Notes: generated by a model not told the origin, from the sequence alone. DNA of 17,029 bases from Clostridia bacterium (GCA_017453605.1 JAFTEP010000015.1:1-17029), one strand, 5' to 3'. Shown: positions 1 through 7,642, counted from the first letter of the stretch. Translations and numbers: made by a program.

Positions 1-204
1 AACGTCTTCGGAATCGAGCCCCCGATGTTCGTTGAGCTCAAGGTCACCCACACCGAGCCCGGCGTCAAGGGCAACACCGCCACCGGTTCTTTGAAGCCCG
101 CCGATCTCGAGACCGGCGCGCAGATCAAGGTCCCGCTCTTCGTCAACGAGGGCGACGTGCTCAAGATCGACACCAGGACCGGCGAATATCTCGAAAGAGT
201 CTGA
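1..204 (+). CDS. efp: Elongation factor P, C-terminal part (5' end outside window)
   Basis: The frame is open from base 1 and ends at TGA 202-204, giving the last 67 residues of EF-P. EF-P enters the ribosomal E/P region and relieves stalling at polyproline stretches. The fragment contains the family's very conserved block TEPGVKG..TATG, then KPADLETGAQIKVPLFVNEGD and the ending IDTRTGEYLERV, which form the OB-fold domains II and III. The N-terminal domain with the modifiable loop lies outside the window. The gene ends 20 bases before the zinc-ribbon gene at 225, so the two are probably one transcript ending at the hairpin at 674. Identification is by recognisable family sequence and is very secure. 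Confidence 0.96.
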   Translation, partial: NVFGIEPPMFVELKVTHTEPGVKGNTATGSLKPADLETGAQIKVPLFVNEGDVLKIDTRTGEYLERV

Positions 205-224
205 GAGCCCGAAAGGAGAAAACC

Positions 225-653
225 ATGACCCCATCCGAAAAAGTTGCCCATCTCAAGGGACTCGTCGAGGGTCTCGGGATCGACGGCGAGACCAAAGAGG
301 GAAAGATCATCGGCTGCATCACCGACATCCTTTCCGATCTCGCTTCCGATCTGGCAAACCTTGAAGAGGATCACAACGAGCTTTCCGATTACGTCGACGA
401 GATCGACGAGGATCTCAGCGACCTCGAGGAAGACTTCTACGGCGAAGAAGACGGCGAGGAATGCGACGGCGACTGCACTGACTGCGATGAAGACTGCGGC
501 GCCGACGATGACGACGAAGAGGACGACGACGGGATCAGCTACTACGAGATCGAGTGCCCCGAGTGTCACGAGACCGTCGTTCTGGACGATTCCATCGACG
601 CTTCCGAGATCAAGTGCCCGGCCTGCGGCGCCACGATCAAGACGGGTAAATAA
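225..653 (+). CDS. Acidic CD1247-type protein with C-terminal zinc ribbon
   Basis: A 142-residue protein of unknown function. The N-terminal part (about 1-50), beginning MTPSEKVAHLKGLVEGLGID, matches the pattern I know as the CD1247 N-terminal domain, often found just after efp in Clostridia. Residues 47-103 are an extremely acidic Asp/Glu linker containing four cysteines (C80, C84, C87, C91). The C-terminus is a zinc ribbon with CPEC (111-114) and CPAC (131-134). There is no signal peptide or membrane segment, so it is cytoplasmic. The start is fixed by AAGGAG at 213-218, six bases before ATG. It is probably co-transcribed with efp. The name AraC-like regulator sometimes attached to relatives is not supported here: no helix-turn-helix is visible. 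Confidence 0.85.
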   Translation: MTPSEKVAHLKGLVEGLGIDGETKEGKIIGCITDILSDLASDLANLEEDHNELSDYVDEIDEDLSDLEEDFYGEEDGEECDGDCTDCDEDCGADDDDEEDDDGISYYEIECPECHETVVLDDSIDASEIKCPACGATIKTGK

Positions 654-673
654 TTATTTCACACAAAGCCGAT

Positions 674-702
674 AAGCCGGGGTATTCCCCGGCTTGGTTT
701 TT
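674..702 (+). terminator. Rho-independent terminator of efp operon
   Basis: A perfect 9-bp stem (AAGCCGGGG at 674-682, CCCCGGCTT at 687-695) with a TATT loop is followed two bases later by TTTTT. It lies 20 bases after the stop of the zinc-ribbon gene and separates it from the SGNH hydrolase gene. Confidence 0.85.
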
Positions 703-733
703 GGGATCGCTTTTTAACTGAAAGGATAAACTT

Positions 734-1702
734 ATGCTCAGGATCGTCTGTACCGGAGACTCCCACACCTGGGGACAGGGCGCGAAGGGCGCCGTCGAGT
801 GCCTCGGGAAAAAAGTCGTCGCCGGAGAACTGAGACCGGTCGTCTTTGAGACCGAAAGCTACGTCAACCGTCTGAGACGCTCGGTAGAAGCTCTCACCGG
901 TTCTCATTCGGTTTCTCTCAGAAGAGGGTCTCTCGCCGAAGCCTTCGGCGGCGAGATCTGCGGCGACAGTATGACGCTTGACGGAAACGGGAAAAAATTC
1001 GTTTTCGACGGCGAACTTGTCAGGCTCTTTTTTGAAGCGCGGGAAATAAAAACTTCCGTCGGCGTCGTCATCGACGGCGCGCTTAACGAGATCTCTCTTG
1101 ACGCATACGACGGCGACAGACCGCACCGCCTTTATTATTTCCACTGTCCCGCGGGCTCTCACACGCTCTCGTTAGTCCCGGGCGAAAACGCCCCGGCTTT
1201 ATACTGCGCCGAGTTTTACGGCGGGCCCTGCGCCGTCGTCAACGCGGGCGTCGGCTCGACGAGCACGAACAAATACCTCGACGGATATTTCGACTCATAC
1301 GTTCGCGCCGCGCGTCCCGACGTCATCCTCGCCGAGGCGCACACCGTCAACGACTGGCTGACCGGCGTCGGTCCAGAACAGTACGCCGCCGATCTCAGGC
1401 GTCTTCTTGCCGCCTGCCGCTCGCTATGCTCAAAAGTCGCGCTCCTGACCGTCGTTCCCGTAGGCGGCAAACAGATATGGACAGACCCGGGCAGCAGCTT
1501 TTCGTCGCTTGCCGACGCTTCGAGAAAGGTCGCCCTTGAAGACGGACTGCCCCTCGCCGACGCGAATATCCGTCTCGCGTCCCTCGGACTTCCCGAACTC
1601 AAAGCCGAATGGCTCGACGACAACTGGCACCCCAACGAACGCGGTCACGCGCTTTACGCGGACGAGCTTTTCGCTATGCTCGTCAATCATAAGTGGATCT
1701 GA
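734..1702 (+). CDS. SGNH/GDSL-family hydrolase with nested beta-rich domain
   Basis: A 322-residue predicted esterase or acyl-hydrolase, probably acting on carbohydrate acyl groups. SGNH blocks are visible: block I TGDSHTWG with nucleophile Ser10, block II NAGVGSTST with oxyanion Gly172, block III HTVNDW with Asn206, and block V DNWHPN with the Asp296-x-x-His299 pair. Blocks I and II are normally a few tens of residues apart; here about 160 residues separate them. The stretch about 85-165 (FVFDGELVRLFF, VVIDGALNEISL, CPAGSHTLSLVPG) looks like the jelly-roll domain that accompanies CE2-type esterases, placed inside the catalytic fold. No signal peptide is seen, so a cytoplasmic location is expected. 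An AAAGGA Shine-Dalgarno precedes ATG. No promoter could be recognised in the 31 bases between the upstream terminator and the start. Substrate is unknown. Confidence 0.85.
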   Translation: MLRIVCTGDSHTWGQGAKGAVECLGKKVVAGELRPVVFETESYVNRLRRSVEALTGSHSVSLRRGSLAEAFGGEICGDSMTLDGNGKKFVFDGELVRLFFEAREIKTSVGVVIDGALNEISLDAYDGDRPHRLYYFHCPAGSHTLSLVPGENAPALYCAEFYGGPCAVVNAGVGSTSTNKYLDGYFDSYVRAARPDVILAEAHTVNDWLTGVGPEQYAADLRRLLAACRSLCSKVALLTVVPVGGKQIWTDPGSSFSSLADASRKVALEDGLPLADANIRLASLGLPELKAEWLDDNWHPNERGHALYADELFAMLVNHKWI

Positions 1703-1750
1703 CAGCCTGAAATCGGGGACCGCACGCACCCGTAGTTGAATACAAATCAA

Positions 1751-1796
1751 ACCGGACCGGGAAGAAGTTCTACCCGGTCCGGTCCTGTGATTTTTT
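1751..1796 (+). terminator. Terminator shared by the convergent SGNH and hlyC genes
   Basis: A perfect 11-bp stem (ACCGGACCGGG at 1751-1761, CCCGGTCCGGT at 1773-1783) with an 11-base loop, followed on the + strand by TTTTTT at 1791-1796. It lies between two convergent genes. The T-run abuts the hlyC stop codon, so the hairpin can also serve the - strand, where a weaker T-rich stretch (TTGATTTG) follows the stem. Confidence 0.85.
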
Positions 1797-3061
1797 CAGT
1801 CGTCTTTTTCTTCTTTTTCGGGGTCGTCTTCGTCGGTCTTTTCCTTGACCGTCACGTTGATGTGCGTGACCCTGTGGCCGTCGGTGTCGGAAACGCGGAC
1901 GTGGAGGTTTTCATAGTCGAACTGATCGCCCTTGTCAGGGATCTTGTCGACCTGCTCCATGACCCAGCCGCCGACCGAAACGCTGTCGGATTCGCACTCA
2001 ATGTCGAAGAACTCGCAGAAGTCGTCGAGGTTCACCGCGCCGTCCACGACGTAGGTGTCGTCCGAGACCTTCCTGAAATCCTCTTCGACCTCGTCGTGCT
2101 CGTCCCAGATATCGCCGACCAGCTCTTCTAAGATGTCCTCCATCGTCACGATGCCCAGCGTTCCGCCGTATTCGTCGATGACGATGGCGATATGCGACTT
2201 TTCCTTCTGAAGCGTCTTGAGGATGTCGGTGATCTTTTCATACTGGTGTATGAAGAGCGGGGGAGTGATGATCTCCTCTATCGGCTTTTTGCTTATGCCG
2301 TCGCCGACGTAGAAATCCTTTTGGTGGATGACGCCGACGATGTTGTCGATGGATTCTTTGTATACGAGGATGCGCGAAAATCTCGATTTCTCGAACACCT
2401 TCGCGATCTCGCTCTTCGGCGTTTCGAGCGGTACCGCCTCGAGATCGACGCGGTGCGTGAGGATGTCCTCGGCTTTCCTGTCGGAAAAGCCTATGGCGTT
2501 TCTCAGAAGGTCGCCCTCAGCGGTGTCGATAGAGCCGTCCTGCTGGACCTCGTCGACGAGCATCAGAAGCTCCTCCTGGCTGACCTTCGTGTCGCCCTTG
2601 GTCTTGAAGATCTTACTCAGAAGCTTCTTCCACTGGCTGAACAGAAAGTTGAGAGGAGTGCAAAGCACCGTGAGCGCGCCGATAAGCGGGGTCGCGAACA
2701 TCGCGAATTTTTCCGGCGAGTCCTTCGCCAGACTTTTCGGCGTCACTTCTCCGAAGATCAGCACGACGACCGTGACGACCGCCGTCGAGACCGCGGGTCC
2801 GGCGTCGTTCAGAAGGTTTATGAAGAAGACCGCCGCGACGGACGCGAGCGCTATGTTGACTATGTTGTTGCCGATAAGGATCGTCGAGATCAGCTTGTCG
2901 TAGTTTTCTGCGAGATTGAGGGTCTTCTGCGCGCGTTTGTTTTTTTCCGCGAGCGTTTTCAGCCGTGTTTTGTTGAGCGACGAGAACGCGGTCTCAGTCG
3001 CCGAGAAGAATGACGACAACACGACCAGTGCCGCCATCGCAAGTAATCGGGGTACGTCCAT
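1796..3061 (-). CDS. HlyC/CorC (CNNM-type) transporter-family protein with CBS pair
   Basis: A 421-residue membrane protein of the hemolysin C/CorC family, members of which are linked to Mg2+ and other divalent-cation export or homeostasis. Domains in order: DUF21/CNNM membrane domain (about 1-185) with family hallmarks FFSATETAFSSLN (18-30), IGNNIVNIALAS (63-74) and GEVTPKS (104-110); two CBS domains (about 195-320) ending in the typical EYGGTLGIVTMEDILEELVGDI; a CorC_HlyC associated domain (about 330-408); and an acidic tail. The start is supported by AGGAG about nine bases before ATG. It is preceded by a long leader with a candidate 40-codon ORF and a near-consensus promoter at 3307-3335. 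Length and motifs are normal for the family. The transported ion cannot be told from sequence. Confidence 0.93.
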   Translation of the reverse strand: MDVPRLLAMAALVVLSSFFSATETAFSSLNKTRLKTLAEKNKRAQKTLNLAENYDKLISTILIGNNIVNIALASVAAVFFINLLNDAGPAVSTAVVTVVVLIFGEVTPKSLAKDSPEKFAMFATPLIGALTVLCTPLNFLFSQWKKLLSKIFKTKGDTKVSQEELLMLVDEVQQDGSIDTAEGDLLRNAIGFSDRKAEDILTHRVDLEAVPLETPKSEIAKVFEKSRFSRILVYKESIDNIVGVIHQKDFYVGDGISKKPIEEIITPPLFIHQYEKITDILKTLQKEKSHIAIVIDEYGGTLGIVTMEDILEELVGDIWDEHDEVEEDFRKVSDDTYVVDGAVNLDDFCEFFDIECESDSVSVGGWVMEQVDKIPDKGDQFDYENLHVRVSDTDGHRVTHINVTVKEKTDEDDPEKEEKDD

Positions 3062-3111
3062 TTTCTGCTCCTGAAATAGTGATAAATGTGTCAGACTTCA
3101 TCCCGGAAGGA

Positions 3112-3234
3112 TCAGCTCAACACACGCCTCAGGCGCAAAAAGACATACCTGCGCCTGTTGGGCAGATATGCCTGATATAAGTATTGTGACAAATAATAGC
3201 CGGCGGTATTACCGTCGCTACTGTCGCTGTCCAT
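3112..3234 (-). CDS. Candidate small protein (40 aa) in the hlyC leader
   Basis: ATG at 3234 to TGA at 3112 encodes 40 residues beginning MDSDSSDGNTAGYYLSQYLY, followed by an AYLPN stretch and an arginine-rich tail. It sits about 65 bases downstream of the near-consensus promoter at 3307-3335 and 50 bases before the hlyC start, in the same direction. AAGGAG lies 11 bases before ATG. The composition is polarised: acidic start, tyrosine-rich middle, basic end. I do not recognise a family. It may be a true small protein, a leader peptide regulating hlyC, or chance coding in a structured 5' UTR. An 8-bp hairpin lies inside it. This is a prediction from position and translation signals only. Confidence 0.45.
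   Translation of the reverse strand: MDSDSSDGNTAGYYLSQYLYQAYLPNRRRYVFLRLRRVLS
3130..3157 (-). other. Hairpin in hlyC leader RNA
   Basis: Perfect 8-bp inverted repeat CAGGCGCA / TGCGCCTG with a 12-base loop. On the - strand it would form in the hlyC leader RNA, inside the small ORF and 70 bases before the hlyC start. A short additional GGCA/TGCC pair lies just upstream. It does not match a riboswitch that I recognise. It could attenuate or be coupled to translation of the small ORF. Confidence 0.4.
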
Positions 3235-3306
3235 AAAAAGCTTTTCTCCTTGTAAAATGCTTTGATCTTTCGCTGCGCAGAGTATTCAGATCAACGAAGT
3301 TATAAA

Positions 3307-3335
3307 ATTATATCACACCGGGTGAAAAAAGTCAA
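3307..3335 (-). promoter_or_regulatory. Sigma-A promoter for small ORF and hlyC
   Basis: On the - strand, TTGACT (3335-3330), a 17-base spacer and a perfect TATAAT (3312-3307). Transcription would start near 3300, giving a leader of about 240 nt before hlyC. The rest of 3235-3408 contains no further gene. It holds this promoter, the end region of recG and AT-rich sequence with a T7 run but no clear stem-loop. Confidence 0.85.
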
Positions 3336-3408
3336 CAGATTTTTCAAAAAAAGTTTGGTTTGCGGGGCTTTATAATAAATAATTTACTTGTATCGGTAAA
3401 TCAAATCC

Positions 3409-5427
3409 TCAGTTGAGCGAAACGCGGGCGCCCGACAGCTTTTCGGCGAGGGCGGGATCGCTTTCGCGAACAAAAACGGCGTCCTCCCTGACGCTTTGGG
3501 TGAGTTCCTCCCCGAAGCCTTCCCCGAAACCGTGGCCGCTCTGGAGAGTCCCGAAGAAATCTCCCGGTCCGCGCTCCTCGAGGTCGAATCTTGCGATCTC
3601 AAAGCCGTCGCCGGTCTCGCAGAGCTTCTTCAGACGCCTGAGCGCGTCGGCGTTACGGCGGGCGGTCACGAGAACGCAGAACGACTGGGTTTTTCCTCTG
3701 CCGACTCTTCCGCGGAGCTGGTGGAGCTGGCTCAGTCCGAAGCGGTCCGCGTTTTCGATCACCATAAGGTTTGCCTCCGGCACGTTGACTCCGACCTCGA
3801 TGACTGTAGTGGACACGAGGATCTGAGCTTTTCCGGAAGCAAACTGTGCCATGACCGCGTCCTTCTCGGCGTTCTTCATCTTGCCGTGGAGCAGCGCGAC
3901 CCTGCGCTCCGGGAGCGCCTCGGCGATCCTCTTTGCGGTCTCGGCGGCGCTGTTTAGGCCGAGCGGATCCTCGCTCTCGTCGATCAGCGGGCAGACGACG
4001 TAGACCCTGCCGCCCTTTGAAACGAGTTCGTCCATGAACGCGGTGAGCCTTTCGCGTTTGTTTTCGCCGATAAGATAGGTCTTCACGGGGAGCCTTCCCG
4101 GCGGGAGGCTGTCGAGCTCGGAGACGTTGTCGGGCGAGAACAGAAACAGCGCGAGACTTCTCGGGATCGGAGTCGCCGTCATCACGAGGGTGTTTGCGAT
4201 CCGGCACTTTTCGGCAAGCTTTCCCCTCTGCCCGACGCCGAAGCGCTGCTGTTCGTCGATCACGGCGAGCGCGGCGTTGTTGATCTTCGCGCCCGGCTCC
4301 AGAAGGGCGTGAGTCCCCACGCCGACGACCGGGACCCCGTCCGGGTCCTCGAAGCAGGAGTTGAAATAATCTCTTTCCGCCTTGCCGGCCGAGCCGGAAA
4401 GAAACGCCGTCCTTATGCCGAGCGGCGAAAAGATCTTCTTGAAAAATTCGTAGTGCTGAGAGGCGAGTATCTCGGTCGGCGCCATCACGACGCTGTTGAA
4501 GCCGTTTGCGGCGCAGATATAGCAGGCGGCGGCGGCAACGGCGGTCTTTCCGCTCCCGACGTCGCCCTGGAGGAGCCTGTTCATGACGGGGCGCTTTCCG
4601 GAGCCCGTAAGGTCTCCGGCAATCTGCGAGAGCGCCCTCAGCTGGCAGTCGGTGAAGGTGAAAGGAAACTGCCCGAAGAAGTTTTTCATATCCGGGTTTT
4701 CGAAGGGATCAAAAAGGTCCTTCGAGCGCTTTTCTTCAAACGCGCTGACTCTGAGCGCGAGCCTTAAAAGCGCGTCGTAGCCGAGGCGTCTCTTCGCCGC
4801 GGCGAGGGAAGCGTCGTCCTTCGGGGCGTGGAGCGCGCGAAGAGCTTCGCCGAGAGAGGGCAGGGAGTTCTTTTTCAAGAGACTTTCCGGCAGGGGATCG
4901 GGCAGAAGACCGCACAGGTGAAGGACCGAAGCGACGGCCTTGCGGAAATCGTTGTCACTAAGCCCCGCGGTTTTCGGATAGACCGCAAGCTTTACGGCGT
5001 CCGGCGCTTTTTTGAGCTTCTGCGGCGAAAAGAGCCACAGTTTGCCGGAATAGGAGCAGACTCTTCCCATGAGAAGGACCGTTTCGCCCTTCTCGAACGC
5101 CGACGCCGCGTAGGGCTGATTCAGATAGCAGACCGTCGCGCGCTCCTCTCCGTCGCTCACCGAGAAGCTCACGGATCTGCGCCCGCCCTTGATGTAGGCT
5201 CTTGCGGGCCGGGTGAGCACTGTCGCGACGAACAGGCGGACCGCGCCGCCGGACGCTTCGGAGAACTTCGCGGGAGCGGTGTCTATCCAGCCGCTCGGAG
5301 CGTAACACAAAAGCTCTGAGACCGTGCGGATCCCCACGCGTTCAAACAGAGCTTTTTTTATCTTTCCTATGCCGCTGACGGTGTCGATCGGGGAATCGAG
5401 CGTCAGGGCGTTTTCGGCCGCGCTCAC
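3409..5427 (-). CDS. recG: ATP-dependent DNA helicase RecG
   Basis: Superfamily 2 helicase that regresses stalled replication forks and processes branched DNA. The protein has 672 residues, normal for RecG. The wedge/OB domain (about 10-140) contains the helix-hairpin-helix-like VSGIGKIKKALFERVGI. Helicase motifs: Walker A GDVGSGKT (288-295), APTEILA (316-322), Walker B DEQQRFGVGQR (391-401), TATPIPRSLAL (417-427), motif V ILVSTTVIEVGVNVPEA, and the TRG region FGLSQLHQLRGRVGRG (563-578). The frame stays open to 6258, but the start is the GTG at 5427-5425: it overlaps the TGA of the upstream gene (GTGA) and has AAGGAG eight bases before, indicating translational coupling. Motif II reads DEQQ rather than the usual DEQH. 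No strong terminator follows. Identification is secure. Confidence 0.97.
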   Translation of the reverse strand: MSAAENALTLDSPIDTVSGIGKIKKALFERVGIRTVSELLCYAPSGWIDTAPAKFSEASGGAVRLFVATVLTRPARAYIKGGRRSVSFSVSDGEERATVCYLNQPYAASAFEKGETVLLMGRVCSYSGKLWLFSPQKLKKAPDAVKLAVYPKTAGLSDNDFRKAVASVLHLCGLLPDPLPESLLKKNSLPSLGEALRALHAPKDDASLAAAKRRLGYDALLRLALRVSAFEEKRSKDLFDPFENPDMKNFFGQFPFTFTDCQLRALSQIAGDLTGSGKRPVMNRLLQGDVGSGKTAVAAAACYICAANGFNSVVMAPTEILASQHYEFFKKIFSPLGIRTAFLSGSAGKAERDYFNSCFEDPDGVPVVGVGTHALLEPGAKINNAALAVIDEQQRFGVGQRGKLAEKCRIANTLVMTATPIPRSLALFLFSPDNVSELDSLPPGRLPVKTYLIGENKRERLTAFMDELVSKGGRVYVVCPLIDESEDPLGLNSAAETAKRIAEALPERRVALLHGKMKNAEKDAVMAQFASGKAQILVSTTVIEVGVNVPEANLMVIENADRFGLSQLHQLRGRVGRGKTQSFCVLVTARRNADALRRLKKLCETGDGFEIARFDLEERGPGDFFGTLQSGHGFGEGFGEELTQSVREDAVFVRESDPALAEKLSGARVSLN

Positions 5428-7520
5428 TGGATCAGCTCCTTCACGCGGGCGGAGCCGGGAGAAGTCAGCGAAATGATCTGGTGAGACGAGCTTTTGAGTC
5501 TGTTCACGATATCTTCCGCGGTCTTTTTGTCGCAGAACGAAAAACCGTCGACAAAGATCAGCGGGCATTTTTTCAAGAGGACCATAGAGAGCATGAGCCT
5601 GTAGACCAAAGACGCCATCTGCGAGAGGTATCTGCGGCTCACCTCCTGCTCGAGCGGTTTTCCGTCGAGGACGATCTGCGGGAGCATCCGCTTGGAGAGC
5701 GAGAACTGCTCGCCGGGCCGCAGGATGTTTGCCAGGAGCTTGTCGGCGGTCGGACAGATCGCGCCCGAGAGCTTTTCGCGGACTTCCTTTGCCTGCCTCA
5801 GAAGAGGATTCTGCTTTGAGCAGACCGCGTTGTATTCCTTTGAGAGCGCTTCGATCTTTCTGTCGGTCTCGGCGAGTTCTTCTGCAAACTCTTCGATCTT
5901 CTTTTCTTCCTCGTCGAGGGCGGCGAGCTGTTCGTTCACCGAGGCCTTCTTGGACATAAGCGAGGCGTTCTGACGGTTCACGAAATCGAGCTCTCTTTCG
6001 AGCGCGGCGAATTCCTTGCTGACGACGAGCTCTTCCTTCTCGACGTTGTTTTTCAGCATCTTGTTGTAGGTCTGCTTCTGCTGATCGATCTGGCGCTCGA
6101 GCTCTGAAATGGTGTCGCAGTTGGAGATCAGTCTGTCGCAGATATTGCTCACATCCTGGCTTGAACCGAGATCCAGCCCGGTGTATGAGAGCAGTCGTCT
6201 CAATTTGTCGAGGCAGTCGTCCGAAAGCCTTGTGAACACGCTGCACTGCTTTTCGCATCTTGTGACCTGCTCGGTGTAGAGCACCTCGGTCTTTCTGTGG
6301 GCGTTGAGCTTTTCGTGAAGACCGTCGAATTCCTTTTTCGTCCTTATCTTCAGCTTGTCAAGGATGATCTCGGTCTTTTTCGAGAAAATGTCGGAAATGA
6401 CAAAACATATAAGCCCGACGATGAAAACGCTGAGCCCGACGAGCGCGTCGAAGAGCGTTTTCGATCCGGGATTGAGGGTGAGCACGATGAATGTGACGAC
6501 CGCGGCGAGCGCGAACACGCCCGTCAGGATCAGAAACAGAAATCTGCGCTTTCTGTTGCGGTTTATCGTGTCGTACTGCTTCAGGACGGAGTCGGCGTCG
6601 AAATCCTCGTGGTCGAAGATCTTCTTGTGGAACTCGAGATTCTCTCTCGCGCTGACGAGCTGGTTCGCGCTGTCGCTGAGTTCCGCCTTGACTCTGGAAA
6701 ACTCCGAATACAGTCTCTTTATGTCGGAAAGTTCTCCCGGCTGGGGGAGAGGGATCTCCTTTTCCGCCTCGTATCTGAAGATCCGAAGCTTCTTTTCGTT
6801 GGCCTGGATCTCGTTTTTGAGCTGGGAGGCGTTTTCGCGGTTCTCCAGCAGCTTGATATCGTCGGTGTAGTTTTTCATATCCGCCTTGAGGATGATGCTT
6901 CTCTTGGCGTTTTCGTCGAGCCTCTCGTCGTAACTCAGGATCTGGTTCTCGAGCTCGGCGCGCTTTGCTCCGATCAGATGAACGGCGTCGCATTTTTCCG
7001 TGAGCTCCCTGTGGCGCGCGATCGCCAGGTCGCTTTCTCCGTCGCCGTTCTTGTTGGTGAAGCGCTCCTTCTCGCGGTCGAGCTTTTCGATCGAGGAAAA
7101 CAGTCCTTCCGGCGCGCCGAAGCGTTTCAGACACGCGTCGAGGTTTTCGGGCGGGATCTGACGCGTCTCGCCCTGATCGACGGAAATGTTGAACAGTTCC
7201 CCGAACACGTCGGCGTCAAGACCTGTCAGAGCTTCTCCGGGAGTGGCGGCGCCTTCGAGGGCTTCGGGCGGGACGACGATCCTGTCCTCGCCGTCGGAGG
7301 CGATCTTCACGGTGACGCCGTCGGTTTCGATCTCAATGAAGCCCTTCATCTCCCCGTCGCCGTAGAGCATACCGCGAACGAAGCCGCAGACATCTCCCGC
7401 AGCCTCGGCGGAGGGCATGGAAAATTCACTCAGCTCGCCCGACGGTTCGAGCGTGAGATCGCTGAGAGATTTGAATTGTTTTATATATATCTTTTTGATA
7501 TAAAAGCCGTTCGCGGGCAT
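5424..7520 (-). CDS. YhaN/SMC-like coiled-coil membrane protein with degenerate P-loop
   Basis: A 698-residue protein laid out like the YhaN branch of Rad50/SMC ATPases. The N-terminal ABC half-domain starts KKIYIKQFKSLSDLTL and ends FVRGMLYG (47-54). Coiled coil follows (about 145-325), two membrane helices (about 326-349 and 356-378), a second coiled coil (about 380-585) and a C-terminal half. The C-terminal half keeps a signature-like LSQMASLVYRL (632-642) and a Walker B-like CPLIFVDGF (652-660). Where the family has GxNEAGKST, residues 34-45 read SMPSAEAAGDVC, so the Walker A lysine is missing. ATP binding is therefore doubtful. GAGGA precedes ATG 7520. It overlaps recG by four bases, suggesting a joint role near DNA or the membrane. 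No YhaO-like nuclease is adjacent. The family assignment is inference from architecture and end motifs. Confidence 0.7.
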   Translation of the reverse strand: MPANGFYIKKIYIKQFKSLSDLTLEPSGELSEFSMPSAEAAGDVCGFVRGMLYGDGEMKGFIEIETDGVTVKIASDGEDRIVVPPEALEGAATPGEALTGLDADVFGELFNISVDQGETRQIPPENLDACLKRFGAPEGLFSSIEKLDREKERFTNKNGDGESDLAIARHRELTEKCDAVHLIGAKRAELENQILSYDERLDENAKRSIILKADMKNYTDDIKLLENRENASQLKNEIQANEKKLRIFRYEAEKEIPLPQPGELSDIKRLYSEFSRVKAELSDSANQLVSARENLEFHKKIFDHEDFDADSVLKQYDTINRNRKRRFLFLILTGVFALAAVVTFIVLTLNPGSKTLFDALVGLSVFIVGLICFVISDIFSKKTEIILDKLKIRTKKEFDGLHEKLNAHRKTEVLYTEQVTRCEKQCSVFTRLSDDCLDKLRRLLSYTGLDLGSSQDVSNICDRLISNCDTISELERQIDQQKQTYNKMLKNNVEKEELVVSKEFAALERELDFVNRQNASLMSKKASVNEQLAALDEEEKKIEEFAEELAETDRKIEALSKEYNAVCSKQNPLLRQAKEVREKLSGAICPTADKLLANILRPGEQFSLSKRMLPQIVLDGKPLEQEVSRRYLSQMASLVYRLMLSMVLLKKCPLIFVDGFSFCDKKTAEDIVNRLKSSSHQIISLTSPGSARVKELIQ

Positions 7521-7613
7521 TTTCGCGCTTTCCTCTTTCGGCTGTATTGTTTATCGTCAGTTTCCGCCCCCTCTGCGTTCCGGTCCGCGTCGGGGTATAA
7601 ATCTACAGTTTTT

Positions 7614-7642
7614 ATTATACTCCTCTTTCGGCGCTTTGTCAA
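7614..7642 (-). promoter_or_regulatory. Sigma-A promoter of the YhaN-like/recG operon
   Basis: On the - strand, TTGACA (7642-7637), a 17-base spacer and TATAAT (7619-7614): a full-consensus promoter. Expected transcription start is near 7607, leaving a leader of about 87 nt before the ATG at 7520. It is back to back with the + strand promoter at 7688. Confidence 0.88.

Noticed and set aside
2192..3013. 273-codon + strand open frame opposite hlyC
   Set aside because: It is the complement of a clear HlyC/CorC gene and is rich in Arg/Asp/Val without any recognisable domain.
3061..3300. M-box or yybP-ykoY riboswitch before hlyC
   Set aside because: The hallmark conserved sequences of these classes were not found on reading the leader; it is reported only as an unassigned structured leader.
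5428..6258. Open frame extending recG upstream to a 949-codon reading
   Set aside because: It lies antiphase inside the YhaN-like gene, is Arg-rich shadow sequence, and a GTG with Shine-Dalgarno and stop-start overlap gives a normal-length RecG.
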